A DNA stretch of 64,000 bases from Ciona savignyi. Lineage: Eukaryota > Chordata > Ascidiacea > Phlebobranchia > Cionidae. This document shows, in pieces, positions 1 to 13,965 of the stretch (position 1 is the first letter of the stretch; every line of letters begins with the position of its first letter). A program made the position numbers and the translations under genes. The notes under the pieces were generated by a model, which searched no databases, was not told the DNA's origin, and saw nothing but the letters and a program-made list of their open reading frames with translations. The stretch spans positions 1,005,632 to 1,069,631 of the forward strand of contig CH002827.1 of assembly GCA_000149265.1 (NCBI GenBank), written 5' to 3'.

Positions 1-1139
1 CACGTTACTGTTGTTTTACACGCTACTGTCAGACATTAAGTTAATCTACCATATACAAAAATAGCCTGCTTATAGTCGCTTAAAAGCAGCCTTGCCGAAT
101 ATACAGGTCAAGATTTTAGGGCAATACTTCCATCACAATTACCCGCGCGACCAACAGCGTTTATGGGACACTTATTCGAGAGAGTGTCGTACAATCTTAC
201 TCCCCATCTACGATCTATAACGCCAGTAATTAGGACCTTGACATTAGCTTCAATCGAGGTCTTGATGTTACTAGATAAAATGGGTAAGATAAGAGATTTT
301 CTATTTTGCGCGATAGTCTTGATTTATGAGCGCAATAATAAAAAATGTCATTTTTTCACTGTGGGCCTGTTAAAATATTAAAACCTAGGTTTGTTGTCTT
401 TTTTAGTTTAAATAAACCTGAGAAGTCTTTTTTTAAATCTCATTGACTACTAACACATGGGGATCAATTTAAAAGAATACTATGTTATTTAAGTAACATA
501 CCTTTATGCGTTTGAAGGTAAAATGTTAGTAAATCTGGTCTGCCCGAGTTTTTAGTTCAAATCTTGGAAAATGAAACAAACAAAGGAATTTTAAAATATA
601 CGTAAACAACACTTGTTCATTGCTGATGCGCATTATGACGGACGAACGTAATCATTGTGATATAGCCTTTAACAAAAATAGTCCAAGGAAGACTTGTGTA
701 AAATCTAAATACAAAATCCCCTTCTATTAATTTAAGTGTATTTACAAGCTATTCGTCATGGTTAGATGTCCTGTCGCCTTGTCGCATCATCTCGTTTACA
801 GTAGCCATATGTTTTGATAACATCACAGTCCTTCTCAGATGAAAATTAAAAGTCTCTTGGTGTCAACTACAAGCCGTGACGCAACCTTGCGATGCTGTAT
901 CCTGCTTTTAATTCGTTGTAGATTACGAATCAGATATAGTTATGATAAACAAATAACTTTGCTCGGTAACTGTGTCGATGCGGTTTTTGACGGAATATGT
1001 TCGTGATTTGAAATTTTGCAGAATAAATAAAAAATGCATACATAGTGATTTATACTGGCAGTACTGAAAGATCTTTCATCGCCACTTTCTCTTCCCTGAT
1101 CTATCGTCTCTTAATTGGACGCACGATTCCAATTACTTG

Positions 1140-1254
1140 TTAACCTTCTTACACAGAGAACGCTAAGCGACGCATTAGACGCCACAGTGCACTGCTTAGT
1201 GTCAGAAGGGCGACGCTCAAATATCGATCTCAATTTGACAGTTTGGCCTGTAAA
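1140..1254 (+). repeat. Element A, left copy (inverted duplicate)
   Basis: This 115-base non-coding block recurs as its exact reverse complement at 15624-15738; reading both strands I find no mismatch. Weaker similarity continues past the left edge (both copies have GATTCCAATTAC just outside), so the edge is not a clean insertion boundary. I see no terminal inverted repeat or target duplication. Flanks beyond about 40 bases are unrelated. A conserved regulatory element or non-coding RNA duplicated in inverted orientation, or a recent repeat copy, would fit. Confidence 0.9.
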
Positions 1255-2001
1255 CTGTTCCCGATCTTTCGACGAAGTGAGTTGAATTAATAAAGATTTA
1301 CAAATTTCCTTATTTCAGTGAAGAATGATCGAAACTTTTTTTTAACCACCACCACCACGATACATTATTTAAAACCAACTTTATACAGCTGCATTTAAAA
1401 CCAATCTTATGCATTAAATATTTATTGTTTTTTTTTACTCTCTTGTTTCAAAACACATATGAAAGATGTTTTGCTAAAAATTTAAAGAATTTGCGTTTGT
1501 GCATGTAATTTATGTTTGCGGTAGTTGGAAATTTCTCATGGCCTGTCAGGCGACCGCGAGCGCCCCATGCCGGCGCAAACAACTGCAGCACAGTTTCTTG
1601 GTATTCTCCGGCATACTCTTATACGCATTTCCGTGGTTTATACGTGACCAAGAGTCAAGTCTGCGCGGCTGGTGGTTTATAAAGACGCAAACAATGCACA
1701 CAGATGTGGAGGGAGAATCGCACCAAATCCTCTGACAAACAAGATTGGTTTAATCACGCCATGAATGATCCACACTTTAGCTACAAATAGCCTAAGCCGA
1801 CTGGAAACCATTCGAAACCAAAAGTAGCCGCAATAAATAATAATAATAAAATGAAGTGATAAAACTTAAATTTTCAGATGAAAGATTATTCTAACACTAA
1901 GTATTGGCTGTTGGCAAGAGTGTAGTTCTTCGATAATCGACAAAATAGATTGCACATTCACTTCCCCTCTGCTAATAAGCAGTCGATGCGCAGTCATCGA
2001 T

Positions 2002-2155
2002 CGCGGCGCCGCAAGCGATTTGTCAAAGCGAGCGATTTCATTAACCGTTTGGAGTCATATTCGTAGCCTCCCGCTCGGATCGATCCTCTTGTCAGAGATT
2101 ACTTCTTCGGAGGCGACACTAATTGCCGATTCGGTTTCGGATCGTTGGACTCGCG
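2002..2155 (+). repeat. Element B, left copy (inverted duplicate)
   Basis: A 154-base GC-rich block inside AT-rich DNA. It matches the reverse complement of 9951-10104 with a single mismatch (a G against C in the segment after GTCAAAGCGA). Beyond the right end the left copy has about 12 extra bases and then shares a short ATAATTGA run with its partner, so similarity decays rather than stopping sharply. It contains AATTGCC and CATTAACC homeodomain-like words. No open frame spans it. Confidence 0.9.
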
Positions 2156-5100
2156 TTTGAATCGCCGATAATTGAAAGTGTCGCAAAACTGGTTTAGCCC
2201 AATCTACAATATAACTTAGGCCGCATTTTTGATGGGTTGCGTTAGAATTTACGTTGTGTGCGTAACTGACGCTTGTCTGGTAATGCTTTCATACAGCGAG
2301 GATTGGTGCTCCATACACTACAACATTGTCAATATGGGAAATCTTAAATAATGCCCATATTATTTAAAATTGGGCATTATTTGCCACAATATTATACCAA
2401 ACACATGCCACAATATTATAAACGACTCGGTGCTTAATGAAGGACACTGATATTATTACGGTTGAACTTACCTGTACGAACACCACCTGAGCGAACGTAA
2501 GTAAGACAAACGACGTATAAACTTAAAAAGGTGTATGTTAGTTGGCAGAATATGACGAGTCACTGTCACTTAGCTCACCTAATCGTATCTGGTTTATGGC
2601 AAGTTAAATCGAAAATATGACAAATTTATTCTTAAAGGACACTTAATGGGTTAATGTATGGCGTACATAAGATAAACCTATATTGGCTTAATATCCAATC
2701 GAAATGGGCCCGAATGACCGTCACAAGTACGTCAGCCGTATACTTTATAAACACATCAGACGAGCATAACCTAACCTGATTCAATTAGATTCCGGTGCTT
2801 AATAGGATATGTCTTTCGTGCCCAGTTTTACTATGGTAGTCGTGAATCAATTCTGACTTCGGAAAAAGGTTTATCTCTAAGGATCCCATCGTTATTAGAA
2901 GGATCCGAATGTGGCCCCTACTCCTAACCGACCCTGATAGTATAACGAGCTTATATTGAGCATAATCCTGTTTTTGTGAACATGAGTCGCTTGCTTCACA
3001 AAGATCGACTTGATCCGACTTTGAAAGGGATATTGAGTTAATTGATTGCATGAGTGGTTTGGAAAACTCATTTAAAACGATTTTCGGCGCCTTTTATTTC
3101 GGCTTTTATGGTGCCCGTAGCGTTTTCCATCAAATCATATTTATGCTTTATTAAATACTTTAACTGTGGTTCATATCTGTAAAACAAGTATGTAACTCGC
3201 AATAGACAACGTTAATAAGCAGGTAGAGTTCCTGTTTTGACGGCGATACTGAACCAGCATGGGTCTTACTGATCAGCTATAGCTGATGGGAAAATGGCGG
3301 AACCGGCATTCAGTCCCAGAACGAATCAGCGCGGGTCACGGAATCCTGCTATACAGTTTTCTTCCACGTGAACTCGTGTGATCCTGTGCTTCCCGCACGC
3401 GCACTACGCCTATATATCCACCGTGAAATAAACGCAAAATTCTAAACCATTTTTATTTCAAAGAACATTACAATTTTTTATAGAAACCAAACTACTTACC
3501 CAAATAAAGCTCTACTTCAGTTTGATCTCTTCAAATTGAAACTATATCCAAGTTTTAAATGTCAGTTTTTATAAACAATTTAATTTTTTAATTGCATTTC
3601 TGTGCCTATATGAACCTTTAACCAGGTGTATTTTGAAGTCTTCGTTTAAAGATAAATTATCAAGATCACTGGGTCCAAATTGCACTCAATACAACAACGT
3701 GATGCAATAGTTGCTTTAAAGGGCAATGCATAGAAAAGCAAACCCGTTTCCATATAGAAAATTGTCATACTTTGTTGTACCTCCGGAAATTCGTGATTCA
3801 GAATGTTGACTGCGTTTTTGTTTTTCTGTAAACATTACATAACCTGCATGAAGTGCCTATCGGTCACTTTCGTAACAGCTAACGTTAAAATTTTCTATTC
3901 AAAACCAGTAGTTACTTAATTCGGGATAACAGGTTTACATGAAAAGGCATATACATGGGATACTATGCTTTCGTTATAACTAGTCTAGGTAAAGTAATAC
4001 TAGGTAGAGTTTTCAGTTGGACAAATTAAATTATCACCGAAAATGCAAAAAGCTTTATATTGTATATGGATATCATTAAATTGTTGTAAGCTTGTCCGAA
4101 AATCCGGTACATAAGTACTTTTTTGTACAAAAGAGAGATTAAACTAGTATATTACCCCATTTTTAGTTATACATTTTTACAACACAACAAATCGTTATCT
4201 TTAAAAGGCCTCTTTTACGCGTTGAAAAATTCTGGGTATATACCAAAGTCGCTTTTAGCAGGTTATTGTTTAAAATATAACTTGAAATAGACACAAATTT
4301 TAACCCATAATAGCCCGCCTGTATCAAGCGTTATAATCGTGTTTCAAGAATGTGCCTATACACAAACACAGAAAATGCTTAAAGTACAATTTATATTATA
4401 ATGAACATTATCGCCAATTTATCTGGACCCATCTGATCATGATCGTGAAAATATTTATAAACACTTTACTTTAAAACCTAAATAGATCGCGTTAAAATGT
4501 TGCTTGGCCGTTTAGCGTTAAATGCTGCTAAAGATAGGGTTTTATGGTATCCAAACTGTTTAAGTTAAATGTCTTAATATAAGACTACCATCAAATACAA
4601 TATACCATGTACTTAACAGCGTTAGAGTGCGTGTTGTCTGTTATTCCCAACGCGTTCCCGTCATTCATCTATATTAAATCCGTCCGCTCTGTCGGACCCG
4701 TTTACCAGCATCGTTAACCGGATGATGGTGGCAGTCACTTTACTCGCATTTCTTATTGATCTTAATCAATTTACTTCGTGGCGTCCGCCTGTCCTGACCT
4801 ACATCGCAGAGTAGCCTTACTTGATGAAACGATTAACCGGCACAACACACATGACCCTGATTTTATGAACAAATTTTATGGTACCTGAATTACCATTTCA
4901 AGGTTTTTATTTACAGTATTGTACACCCGTATACTCAGCTTTATTGCAATCATATCCGCCACTTGGTTTTCATTTTGATCGCTGGAAAAATCCTGCATTC
5001 CATTTTGGCTAAGGTCGGATCGTATATGTCAACATGTATCACGTGCAATATAAACGTCATTTATTTCGTACCTGGTTAACAACTTTCTCAACACCCGGGG

Positions 5101-6103
5101 TACCAGTTGTTGCGTTATTTTCAGACTATGATTGTGTTTATTTTCATGTATAATATATACACCACAATTTTCGTTGTGACTTCAGTTCATGCGAAGTTTA
5201 CTCTATCTTGTTAAACTTGCACATAATTAAAAGGCCCGCAGTAGTTCATATGTTATAGGCGCCTCGCGCCAAAATTGGTAAGGTATTCCTAACCTTTGAT
5301 GTACTCCTTTAAATTAACACCATTTAAAAAATAATACGAATCAGAAAGTCTGATATTAAGAGTTAGACTTTTTTAAACTTTACCTCACAACTTATTTCTA
5401 TGTTTATTTTAATACACAACTTTTATTTTCTATAATTGGCTCTGTAATTTTTAAGTCGTTAAAGCATTGCCTCCTATATGTTATCGGCCGCAATAACACT
5501 GTGTAAATATACTTACTGTCAAACGTGCGCTTTAAAGGGGTTATACAAAAATTCTCTTTTAATCGTCGCTATTTTTAACCTTATCAGGACCCGGGTAATA
5601 AACACAAGGTAACTACTTACCAAGACCGACTCACTTTTAATAAGATGCTGTATATTTAGCGTCTCATACTACTATAAGCCTGGCAATATACACTAACCAA
5701 CTCAGAAAATAAGTAATTCTAAAAAAGGCTTTATTTTAATCATCATCCTATACTTACGAATATTCGTCTATACGACTCCATTCTGACCATGCGAGAAAGC
5801 TGTGGTTTTCAATCAGCAACTCGAGACACCAAAGCGCAATGAGGAAAAAACGTTTCGTATTGTCATCGGTAGTCCACAGACGGTAACTGTCTGGTTGGTG
5901 TTCTACGCCTGCCTTCGCTTTGATTCGCTAGGAATTAACAGCAACGATTTGCCAAAAGAAAGAAACCTGCTCTGAAGAGCAACTTTCTGTGGTCAGGCGC
6001 GTATGACTCAATAGTTATTTTCAAGTTCAGGTGACACTGAATGGTGAAACGTGTGAGGTACCTGCCTGCATCGTCGCTATTCTTAAACCAAAGTTTATTC
6101 GAA

Positions 6104-6412
6104 TTACATGGAATATATGCAAAACAATGATTTGTATTTTACCCAACCACCTTCGGGCACACTACACAAGTTATTTTTAAAAATGCTAAAAATTCCAAGC
6201 CGTGAGCAAAGCCTCTCACAGTCTAAACACAAGTCTGATTTGGATGCCACTTGATGCTCTATTAAAGCGATCTGCCTGAAATGTTTAGCGCAGTAAAATT
6301 TCTCGCAATATAAACAGGGCGTTGATTTAACACAAAGACAAATGCACGATCTTGACCCATACCCCGAAAAACGTGTTTTACGTATCCATCGACTGCACGA
6401 TTTGTTTGGCAA
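6104..6412 (-). pseudogene. Cysteine-rich open frame, possible transposase 3' remnant
   Basis: A 102-residue minus-strand frame in otherwise empty DNA. Its middle has the series C-x2-C-x4-C-x2-H, then after about 18 residues C-x2-C-x3-C, a zinc-binding-like arrangement. The C-terminal cysteine/histidine finger of piggyBac-type transposases has a comparable C-x2-C..C-x2-H..C-x2-C layout, which is why I list it, but the spacing is longer and I see no DDE domain upstream. It could equally be chance in a low-constraint region. I see no flanking TTAA-bounded terminal repeats. Confidence 0.18.
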
Positions 6413-8352
6413 ACTCGTAAATAATTAAGATACGGAAAGTGTGATATAAGTCATAAGCGAACTTATCATTTCTTTAACTCCCACGCTAACATATTTCTAC
6501 GATGAACATTACCAGCGGGGAAATTGGCTCCAACGCATTTGTGTTTATACTTTTTTTGCAATACCAGCATGATTTGGTGATTTTGGTGATACATTTAGAA
6601 AAACGTCGTATTTTTAACTGCCTAATTTAGTCGTGTGCACAAAAATAGCCACAGCTTACATTTAAATATTTACCATAATATCGCAACAATTTTCGGATGG
6701 CTTTAGTAAACGGAAATATTTTTATTTCACCTGCATCTCGACTTATATGATAATTTCCGATAGTCCCAACAATGTTGGGATTTTTTAACTTATTTTAGTC
6801 TGCTATTTAAAAATAAGGCAAAGACACCAGGTCCCGTTTTTCAGCCACCAGCTCGCCATCATCGAGGCAACAGTAGCAAAAACAGAGAAATTCCCAGAAA
6901 GCTGTTGCCGTGGCACGTTAATAACATAACAATTGGTTGGATGTGAAACGTTTGATGGTTAATCACATATTGTCGCGCATATTAATTGCTCTGGTCTTAG
7001 CGCCACGGTCAAGTATCTCTATAGCGAGAATAGGTATAATTGCGCCAATGTCCCGCTAATAATTGCATGTGTCGATTGGGTAAAGAACGCATCAAAGGAC
7101 CGACGTGGGTGTAAATGATTGATGTCGGAACGAGAAGAGAGAACTCCTCTGAAACCTGAATCTGGGTGTTAGGGTAGGCCTGTTGTGGCGTAGCCTTTGT
7201 ACAGCCCTCGTGGAAATCATCAGAGATGCTTGGGAATAGCGATCGACAATTTTGCTCCAACTGCAGGCAGAATGACGTCACAACAGTGTCATTGTCCAAA
7301 CGCCTACGTCATATAAACAAGGGCCTGAGTGGACTTTGATCAAAATCTTCCTGACACGCTTTTTGCCAGTACCACTGCTTCTGTTTTGACGTAACAAGGC
7401 CCCTTTTAGCACAATAGAAACAGCCTTCGGCTGATCATTAAACTTAAGATAGGAAGCAAAATTACAAGCCCAACCTTTCCGTTTTCGCAAGTTATAGTCA
7501 ATAGCGAACTTAAACGTGGACGCACTAAGCAATTAATCAAAGCTGATAATCGGTCATTAACAAGCAAGTACCTACGTCATTGTTCAATTGACGGATTTCA
7601 CCGCGTCAACTGGTTATAGGTATTTATAGACATACACTAATTGTTTACGTAGGTTTCGTTCGATTTCACGCCTTTCAATGTCAATTCGTCGCCTTATGAA
7701 AATTTTATTTTGAATGTAAATTGTATCGTACAAATTGCAAACAAGAAGATAATGATTTCACTTCTGCCGGATTGTATTCCGTTCGCCTGTATAGGCGATA
7801 GCTTTCATGGTCTGACGCTGTCACCATACACCTTTGTAAGCTTATTTAACCTAAAGTGGGCTCGGCACTTAAAACAAGTTTTAAAGAAGACCGCCCAATT
7901 GACACTCAATTGTTGCCTACATACAAATGACCCGATACGTCTTGTCGCTTGTGCCTGATACGTATATACACTGCATGCCGCTTTTACTTTAACATGAATA
8001 GGTGTTACCGAAATATGTTAAATATTTTGGATCTTATATTTTTGTTATCATTCTTGTCAAGACATTAATGTTTCAATTTATTTTGTGATGCTTTAAGTTA
8101 CGGTTACCTGTTACGGTTATTGTTTTTAAAAATATTGACTGTTTTGGGGTAGGTATAACAAAGGTCGATAGTAAATATTTTGGACATATTTATTTTTATC
8201 TGTTTTGTGGAAAAGATTTTAAATAAAAATAAAAACTAAATACTTATTGTGGTTAAAAATAAGAGCTTCGATTCTGTCATCTGTTCATGGCCAACAAAGA
8301 TTCTGCGTCGACCGTTAACTGGTTCTTCTGAAAGGGAATTCTTGGCCCCAAA

Positions 8353-8433
8353 GAACATGCTTTTTCGGTGAGCTGAATAGACCAGCTGAGACGATTGGAA
8401 AGCAGAGAACATGAAATCAGGCACTGGAACAAC
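8353..8433 (+). repeat. Element C, first copy (diverged direct repeat)
   Basis: This block aligns without gaps to 12390-12470 in the same orientation. By hand about 53 of 81 positions match, including an AAAGCAG-GAACATGAAAT core of 19 matches in 20 and a shared GAACAAC. Read on the minus strand both copies can be translated with similar residues, but the second copy carries a stop in that frame, so I do not call it coding. An old duplicated regulatory element or the remnant of a dispersed repeat are the alternatives. Confidence 0.55.
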
Positions 8434-9950
8434 GTACGAACATGGCTCACTCCCTGAGAAAAGATAGGACGCCTATCAATAGTGCCCCGTATTAAAAAGC
8501 ATTGTAAGTCGCTGGAATGCGCGAACGACCTTAAAGATGTAGAACCCTGGATCAACCAGGTAAACATTTTGCTCTGAATCCTTCAGACAACGTTTCCCTT
8601 TGTATCCCGCGTTGTTCGACTATTTGAGAGCTACTGCTAAAGCGTTAACAGCCGGTTCCTTGTGTTAAACTAACATTCTTCTTTATGATAAGCAATGTTG
8701 GGTTCTTGTAAAACTTATGTATGCATGTGTAACGAGTACGTACCAGCATCTGAGCGGAACACTCATATAACATGAGTCAAAATCATTGTGTTCACATAGG
8801 TCATGAACATTTTCTCCTCGTATATGCCTTAAAACTTTTTTAAAGTGTGTGTAAAACTGCACACCACTTTAGGTGACGTTTTATATAAAAAAAAAAAAAT
8901 TTTGCAGGATTTTTAAAAATCCTGGCCTCTTCTAAGGGATATTTGTGTTAATTTTTGTTTCAACTTTACCACCACGGTGTCCTTAATACTATAGAGTCAA
9001 TCCACAGTCAACGCTATCAGATTCTTACCGCGACGTATAATGCTACACTGCTTTATGACTTCCTGTGTATTCATCACCTAACAGGTAGGTAGTTGGTTAT
9101 TTGTGACCTGCCATTACTAGCCCATTGAGACGGAATGCCCAATGATTTCGTTTTACTTTTGGGTCAAATTGAATTTATGACTGACGTTCGGTTGATCGTA
9201 CGAATTAAAATGATATTTCAACAATAATACCCGCGAAAGTGACGGAGAAATGCTAGCGAGAGTTCCACTTATCCGGTTACTCTAACCGTCATTCAAAGCG
9301 ACTTATTTGATATTAACACATTAGGGAATTAAAAACAGCCATTTACGCTTAAGCACACACAAGGAGCGAATCAATAATAAAATGAAATTTCACGGTTTTT
9401 ATTAGTGTGTCGACGATCCAGTCTTCGACGTTCGGCCTCCGATGTGGGAGAACGAGACGCAGTACGCTCCCGTGACGTTGAGCTAATGTTGAAATGGCTG
9501 TTCGCACAGATTTCTATATTAAGTGTCATCGGAAAGATCGGTGACGACTCTTTCAGTGGAAACCACATCGCAACGGTTTTTAATTTCCAACCATATGATA
9601 TTGCTTAAAGTTTATCCGAGTTGCATGAAATTGCCATTGCTTTAAACATCAACCATACCGAAATAACATTTCATTCACACATAAGTTACCCGCTGTCCAA
9701 TGTGTCACTTCACATCAATCATAAGTATGTTGTATGAGAAATGTTTTGTCACACTCAACCGCGTTTTTAATTTGGTTTGGAAACATAAGAATATCTAGGT
9801 CCTTGTTGGCTTTATAGGAAATTTAATTTTATTAGCTAAGGGCTTAAAAGAAACAAGAAACGGGCTTTTAAAACAGGGCAGCGAAACAACATTTATACGA
9901 GAGCAAAAACTTGCAGTAGTCCAGCTAAACTTGACGTTGCTGTCAATTAT

Positions 9951-10104
9951 CGCGAGTCCAACGATCCGAAACCGAATCGGCAATTAGTGTCGCCTCCGAA
10001 GAAGTAATCTCTGACAAGAGGATCGATCCGAGCGGGAGGCTACGAATATGACTCCAAACGGTTAATGAAATCGGTCGCTTTGACAAATCGCTTGCGGCGC
10101 CGCG
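9951..10104 (-). repeat. Element B, right copy (inverted duplicate)
   Basis: Reverse complement of 2002-2155, 153 of 154 positions identical. It is nested inside the A pair: order along the window is A, B, B inverted, A inverted. The A midpoint (about 8439) and the B midpoint (about 6053) differ, so this is not one simple large palindrome. Confidence 0.9.
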
Positions 10105-12389
10105 TTCGATGGCTCCGAATCTGCTTAACCCATTTGTTTTATTCGTCCGTTAGTGGGCGCCGTTTCGGTATTCAGTATTGCAGACTGTTGTTCTGATTTC
10201 TAAAGCGTTAATAGCAAAAATGCATTATCACGTACCACAAGGTTAAATCAAGTCTTTATTATTTACTGACATGCCTTAAACATTAACGAAACATAGCGAG
10301 AACGTGCAATATTTTAAACCCTCGTGGCAGATCGCGTGAAGGCATTTGATCGCCGGTCTTCATTTGGCCGCCACTCGTACCAATGTTTATCGTGGTCAGT
10401 CCATTTCTCCTGCTTTCGCTCAACTTTATCGCGTGCGTATCCCTGCTTGTTTACAGCCGTATAGACAGCGACCGACCGCCGCATGCACCTACTGAACTTA
10501 TGATATTGCCTTTCTCGCTTCAGCCCCTTTGCTTGTTTCTGCTGCCCAAAATGATATTTATCCTATACATTACCTTTTTTGTTCACGCAACGAGGAAATA
10601 TTTCGAATTTTGAGCTTTAATCCGCGTCTCTGTGGATATTTTGCACCTTAAATATAGTTTGCTGTTTAACTTGCTAGAACTGTTAAAATTAACCTTCTTA
10701 CAGTTTGTGAAATGTGCACATCAAATAAGTCAATCAAAAAATTATTGGATTGTATATCACAGTAGCGACAAGTGATTAAAATGGCTTCGCCACTGATGTA
10801 AACCAGTATTAATAGAGCATATAATAATAAAAGGTTTAATCCTTCTCCCGCGTTTGCTAAGCTTTGTTGACTTTAAGTTGTCATAGTTTGTATTTCAATT
10901 AGCGCGTTATTTATATTTAAACAATATTTCGATTATACCGGACACGATATGGAGAAAATAAGTCATTTATAACAATCAATATCGGATGTTCTCTTGAGAT
11001 CTTACAGAACCCACCCTATATTTGATAAGTATAATGACCCATATTCAAATATGTGATCAAAACAAATATGACAGTGATTAATTCCTAGGCGAGTGGATAT
11101 TGATGGGATGTTTAAACAAACGACATAAGTAAATCGGAAAGTAAAGTGCACCCGCTATACGTTATTTTTTAACCGGTGCAGATATGGATTATTTTACATC
11201 CAATGTACATTAAGAATGTATCCCAAAATCGCAAAGTAACACGCTATCGTCTATCACTGTATTTAAGGTCTAACTTTTCGGAGTGTCAATAAAAACACAG
11301 ATGTCGCCGCCTTCAAAACCTCTCCAGTTTCAATTAAGAGTTTCACGCCCATAAGGGTGACGGCTAGTAAAATGGACACCCATCGACGTTCCATTGTCCT
11401 CCAACCTTTGCCATTGTTTTCGAAAGAGACGGGGTAACTGCAGACGCGCCTTTGAAACATTATGAAAGCGGCGAGAGTGGTTACTGTAGATCTATCAAAA
11501 CCCGCTGTGGATTGCGGCTTTTTTTTCCTTTTTGCGACGACAAAAGTTTGCCGTTTTGCGTCGATCATCCAAAACCTCACCGTCGTGTTTACAAAACATT
11601 AGAGACGCCAACGATACCATGGCCACATTCTCTCCCGGCCTTTTTGTATCTATGGGCGTTAACGAAAGGTGGCCGACTTCCTGCCCATCAGAATATGTTT
11701 GTTGGTTGCCTAAACACAATGTGTAAATTTACGGGAAAACTGATCTATTTAGTGAAAAATAAAATTACGGCCGACCGCAACTGCCCACAGTAATATATTA
11801 TAAATGATTAGACATGTTTTCTTGAAACCCGAATTACTTATAATTTACCGGGATAATAGATCTTTGTCGTTGTTTGTATTATCATTTGATATTAATCGCG
11901 TTATGAATAATTGTTTAGTATTTATATGTTCAAGGAAGGCTGTTTTGGCGGTAGTTCAGCATAAACATATTATGTATAAATGTTTATTTTTAATGCAACA
12001 ATAAAGCAGTTTAAAACTTTCTTAAATGTAATAATTTGTTATTTTATTGGCTTATTTTTATACTAAATGTAAAATGTTTCACACAATGTGTTTTCTATAC
12101 GTTTTAAAACACCAAAAATCTTAACTTTATCTATTTTAATTAACACGATATGTAAGTGGATAAAAACAATATTTTGAATGGTCATGTTGCATTTAAATTT
12201 TGTCGTATACCAAAAAGAATTAGTGAACGATTAAATACTTCTTCTATCGTGTGTGAATTATGACAAAACAATGTGTCGCCATCTGCGCCAACGACCTGCC
12301 GGACGTTGTTTAATTAGGATCAATAAGAGTTCTCAGTCGATCACAACCCTTTTTGTCTTCCTTCCGAGCTCGCTTTCTTGCTCCGAGTC

Positions 12390-12470
12390 GAACATGTTTT
12401 CCAATCGAGATGAATAGCCCTACGAGCCGCGCTTTAAAGCAGGGAACATGAAATTCAGTACAAGAACAAC
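12390..12470 (+). repeat. Element C, second copy (diverged direct repeat)
   Basis: Partner of 8353-8433 at roughly 65 percent identity over an ungapped 81 bases. Surrounding sequence is also raised in GC. It lies between the right copies of B and A. Confidence 0.55.
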
Positions 12471-13929
12471 ATTCTCTCCGAATCTCGTCAAAAGGCGGCC
12501 ATTTCGTTGCCTGTTTTCATCGGATCCTATAGTTCTCAAACGGCTGCTAATTTGAAAGATCGCGTGGGAACACAACAGTTTGAATTTTACAACTTTTCGC
12601 TCGCAAAGTAATTTTACAAGTAAGGAAATTGTAAAACACGTCCGTGTAAGCTTCTGTGCTTTTGAGTCACATATGTAAAACACTGCTAAGTCTATTGCTG
12701 TGTCGTGTGTAAGAAGGTGATATAACAACTGTAACTTTGCATTGAAATTTCACTGAACACATGTTGCAGATTTGTTTGACTTGTATAATTACACTTTGAA
12801 CATGTCAGTCAGTATTCATTTTTGTATCTATGAGACACGCTTCTCCTTTTATCTACTTAACAATTAAAAAGGTGGTGTAACTTTTTACTAGAATAAAACT
12901 GTGTCTTAACAGTAATTGTTAAAAATAAACCAACAGCACGTTTTGATGGTATATCAATTTTAAAATGAAGGATAATTCGTCATTCCAAAACAACTAGTAT
13001 GCTTTGATACAAACTTACAAAGTTGGCTGACTGAACCTTTTTTACGCAAAGTGTTGAGAGAAAGGTTATGTTTGCGTGCCTTGTGATTAACTCAATTTAA
13101 TTGTTTTTAAACAATTTTAAAAACGTTTTAAATGACTCACATACACGTTGATTGTGCCCCTAAACTACATGAGTCCTGACATTTAAAAATACAATAATGG
13201 AAGGATATTTTACGATATATTCGCTCCGAGCAAATGTGGCTTATATATATAGTGTGGTGACGTTGGCGCCTGGCTGTATCCTTCCCACACAATAATCTTC
13301 CACCGGCGGTCGAATTAAAAGTAAAAAATTCCGCTTGTAAGAAAAAATATCTTGACTTGAAAATCAGCTAACATGCGTAATAGGTTTAGCATTTCACTCT
13401 ATTTTTATCTCTGCAATGCCCGCCGACTCTTGTACGTATTTGCCACGCATGCAGTGACATTAAACATTTTAGTGCACTTCACGATGATGTTTGCGAATGC
13501 AACCTCATAATGCCAAAGATAATATCTGTTCGGGGCTTAATTTTACCAACCGCGAACGTCAACTGACTTCACAAAACACGGAAAATCTAACCTTTTTATT
13601 AGTAAACACAATCAAATAAAAAAATGTTTTTTTCAGTTATTCAATTGTCACAAAAAATAAGTATAAAGATTAATTAGAATTAGGCATATGTGCATAAATT
13701 AAGACATCGCAGAAATCAAATATTGTGATTGCATGTTAAATATAACAGCAAACAAGAAGAATTAGAATTATTATTTTAGTCTTGTTAGTCCTGGTCACAA
13801 ACACAAGCTCGTCGGTCAGCAGCGGACACCTGCATATTTCTTTGCTCTTTGCGTATTTTTTACCGGACTCAGTTTTAGTTCCATGATTTGCTCGTCACTC
13901 AGTCCGTTTTTTATATATGGAATTGGTTA

Positions 13930-13965
13930 GGATTCGGGCGCGTTAACCATTAGGCCACACGACCG
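13930..13965 (-). repeat. tRNA-derived SINE head fragment
   Basis: On the minus strand this reads as GTCGTGTGGCCTAATGGTTA followed by ACGCGCCCG, a tRNA-like A-box region. It resembles the head of the SINE-like copy near 61962 (which has GTGGCCGAACGGTTA). No B box or tail is clear, so it is a fragment. Confidence 0.5.

Noticed and set aside
1499..1735. 78-residue plus-strand frame near element A
   Set aside because: Composition is not protein-like and no start or splice context was found; it coincides with a GC-raised island.
11263..11793. Overlapping frames of 64 to 113 residues on both strands
   Set aside because: Raised GC lowers stop frequency here. No family resemblance, no splice chain, and frames overlap on both strands, so a regulatory island is more likely.
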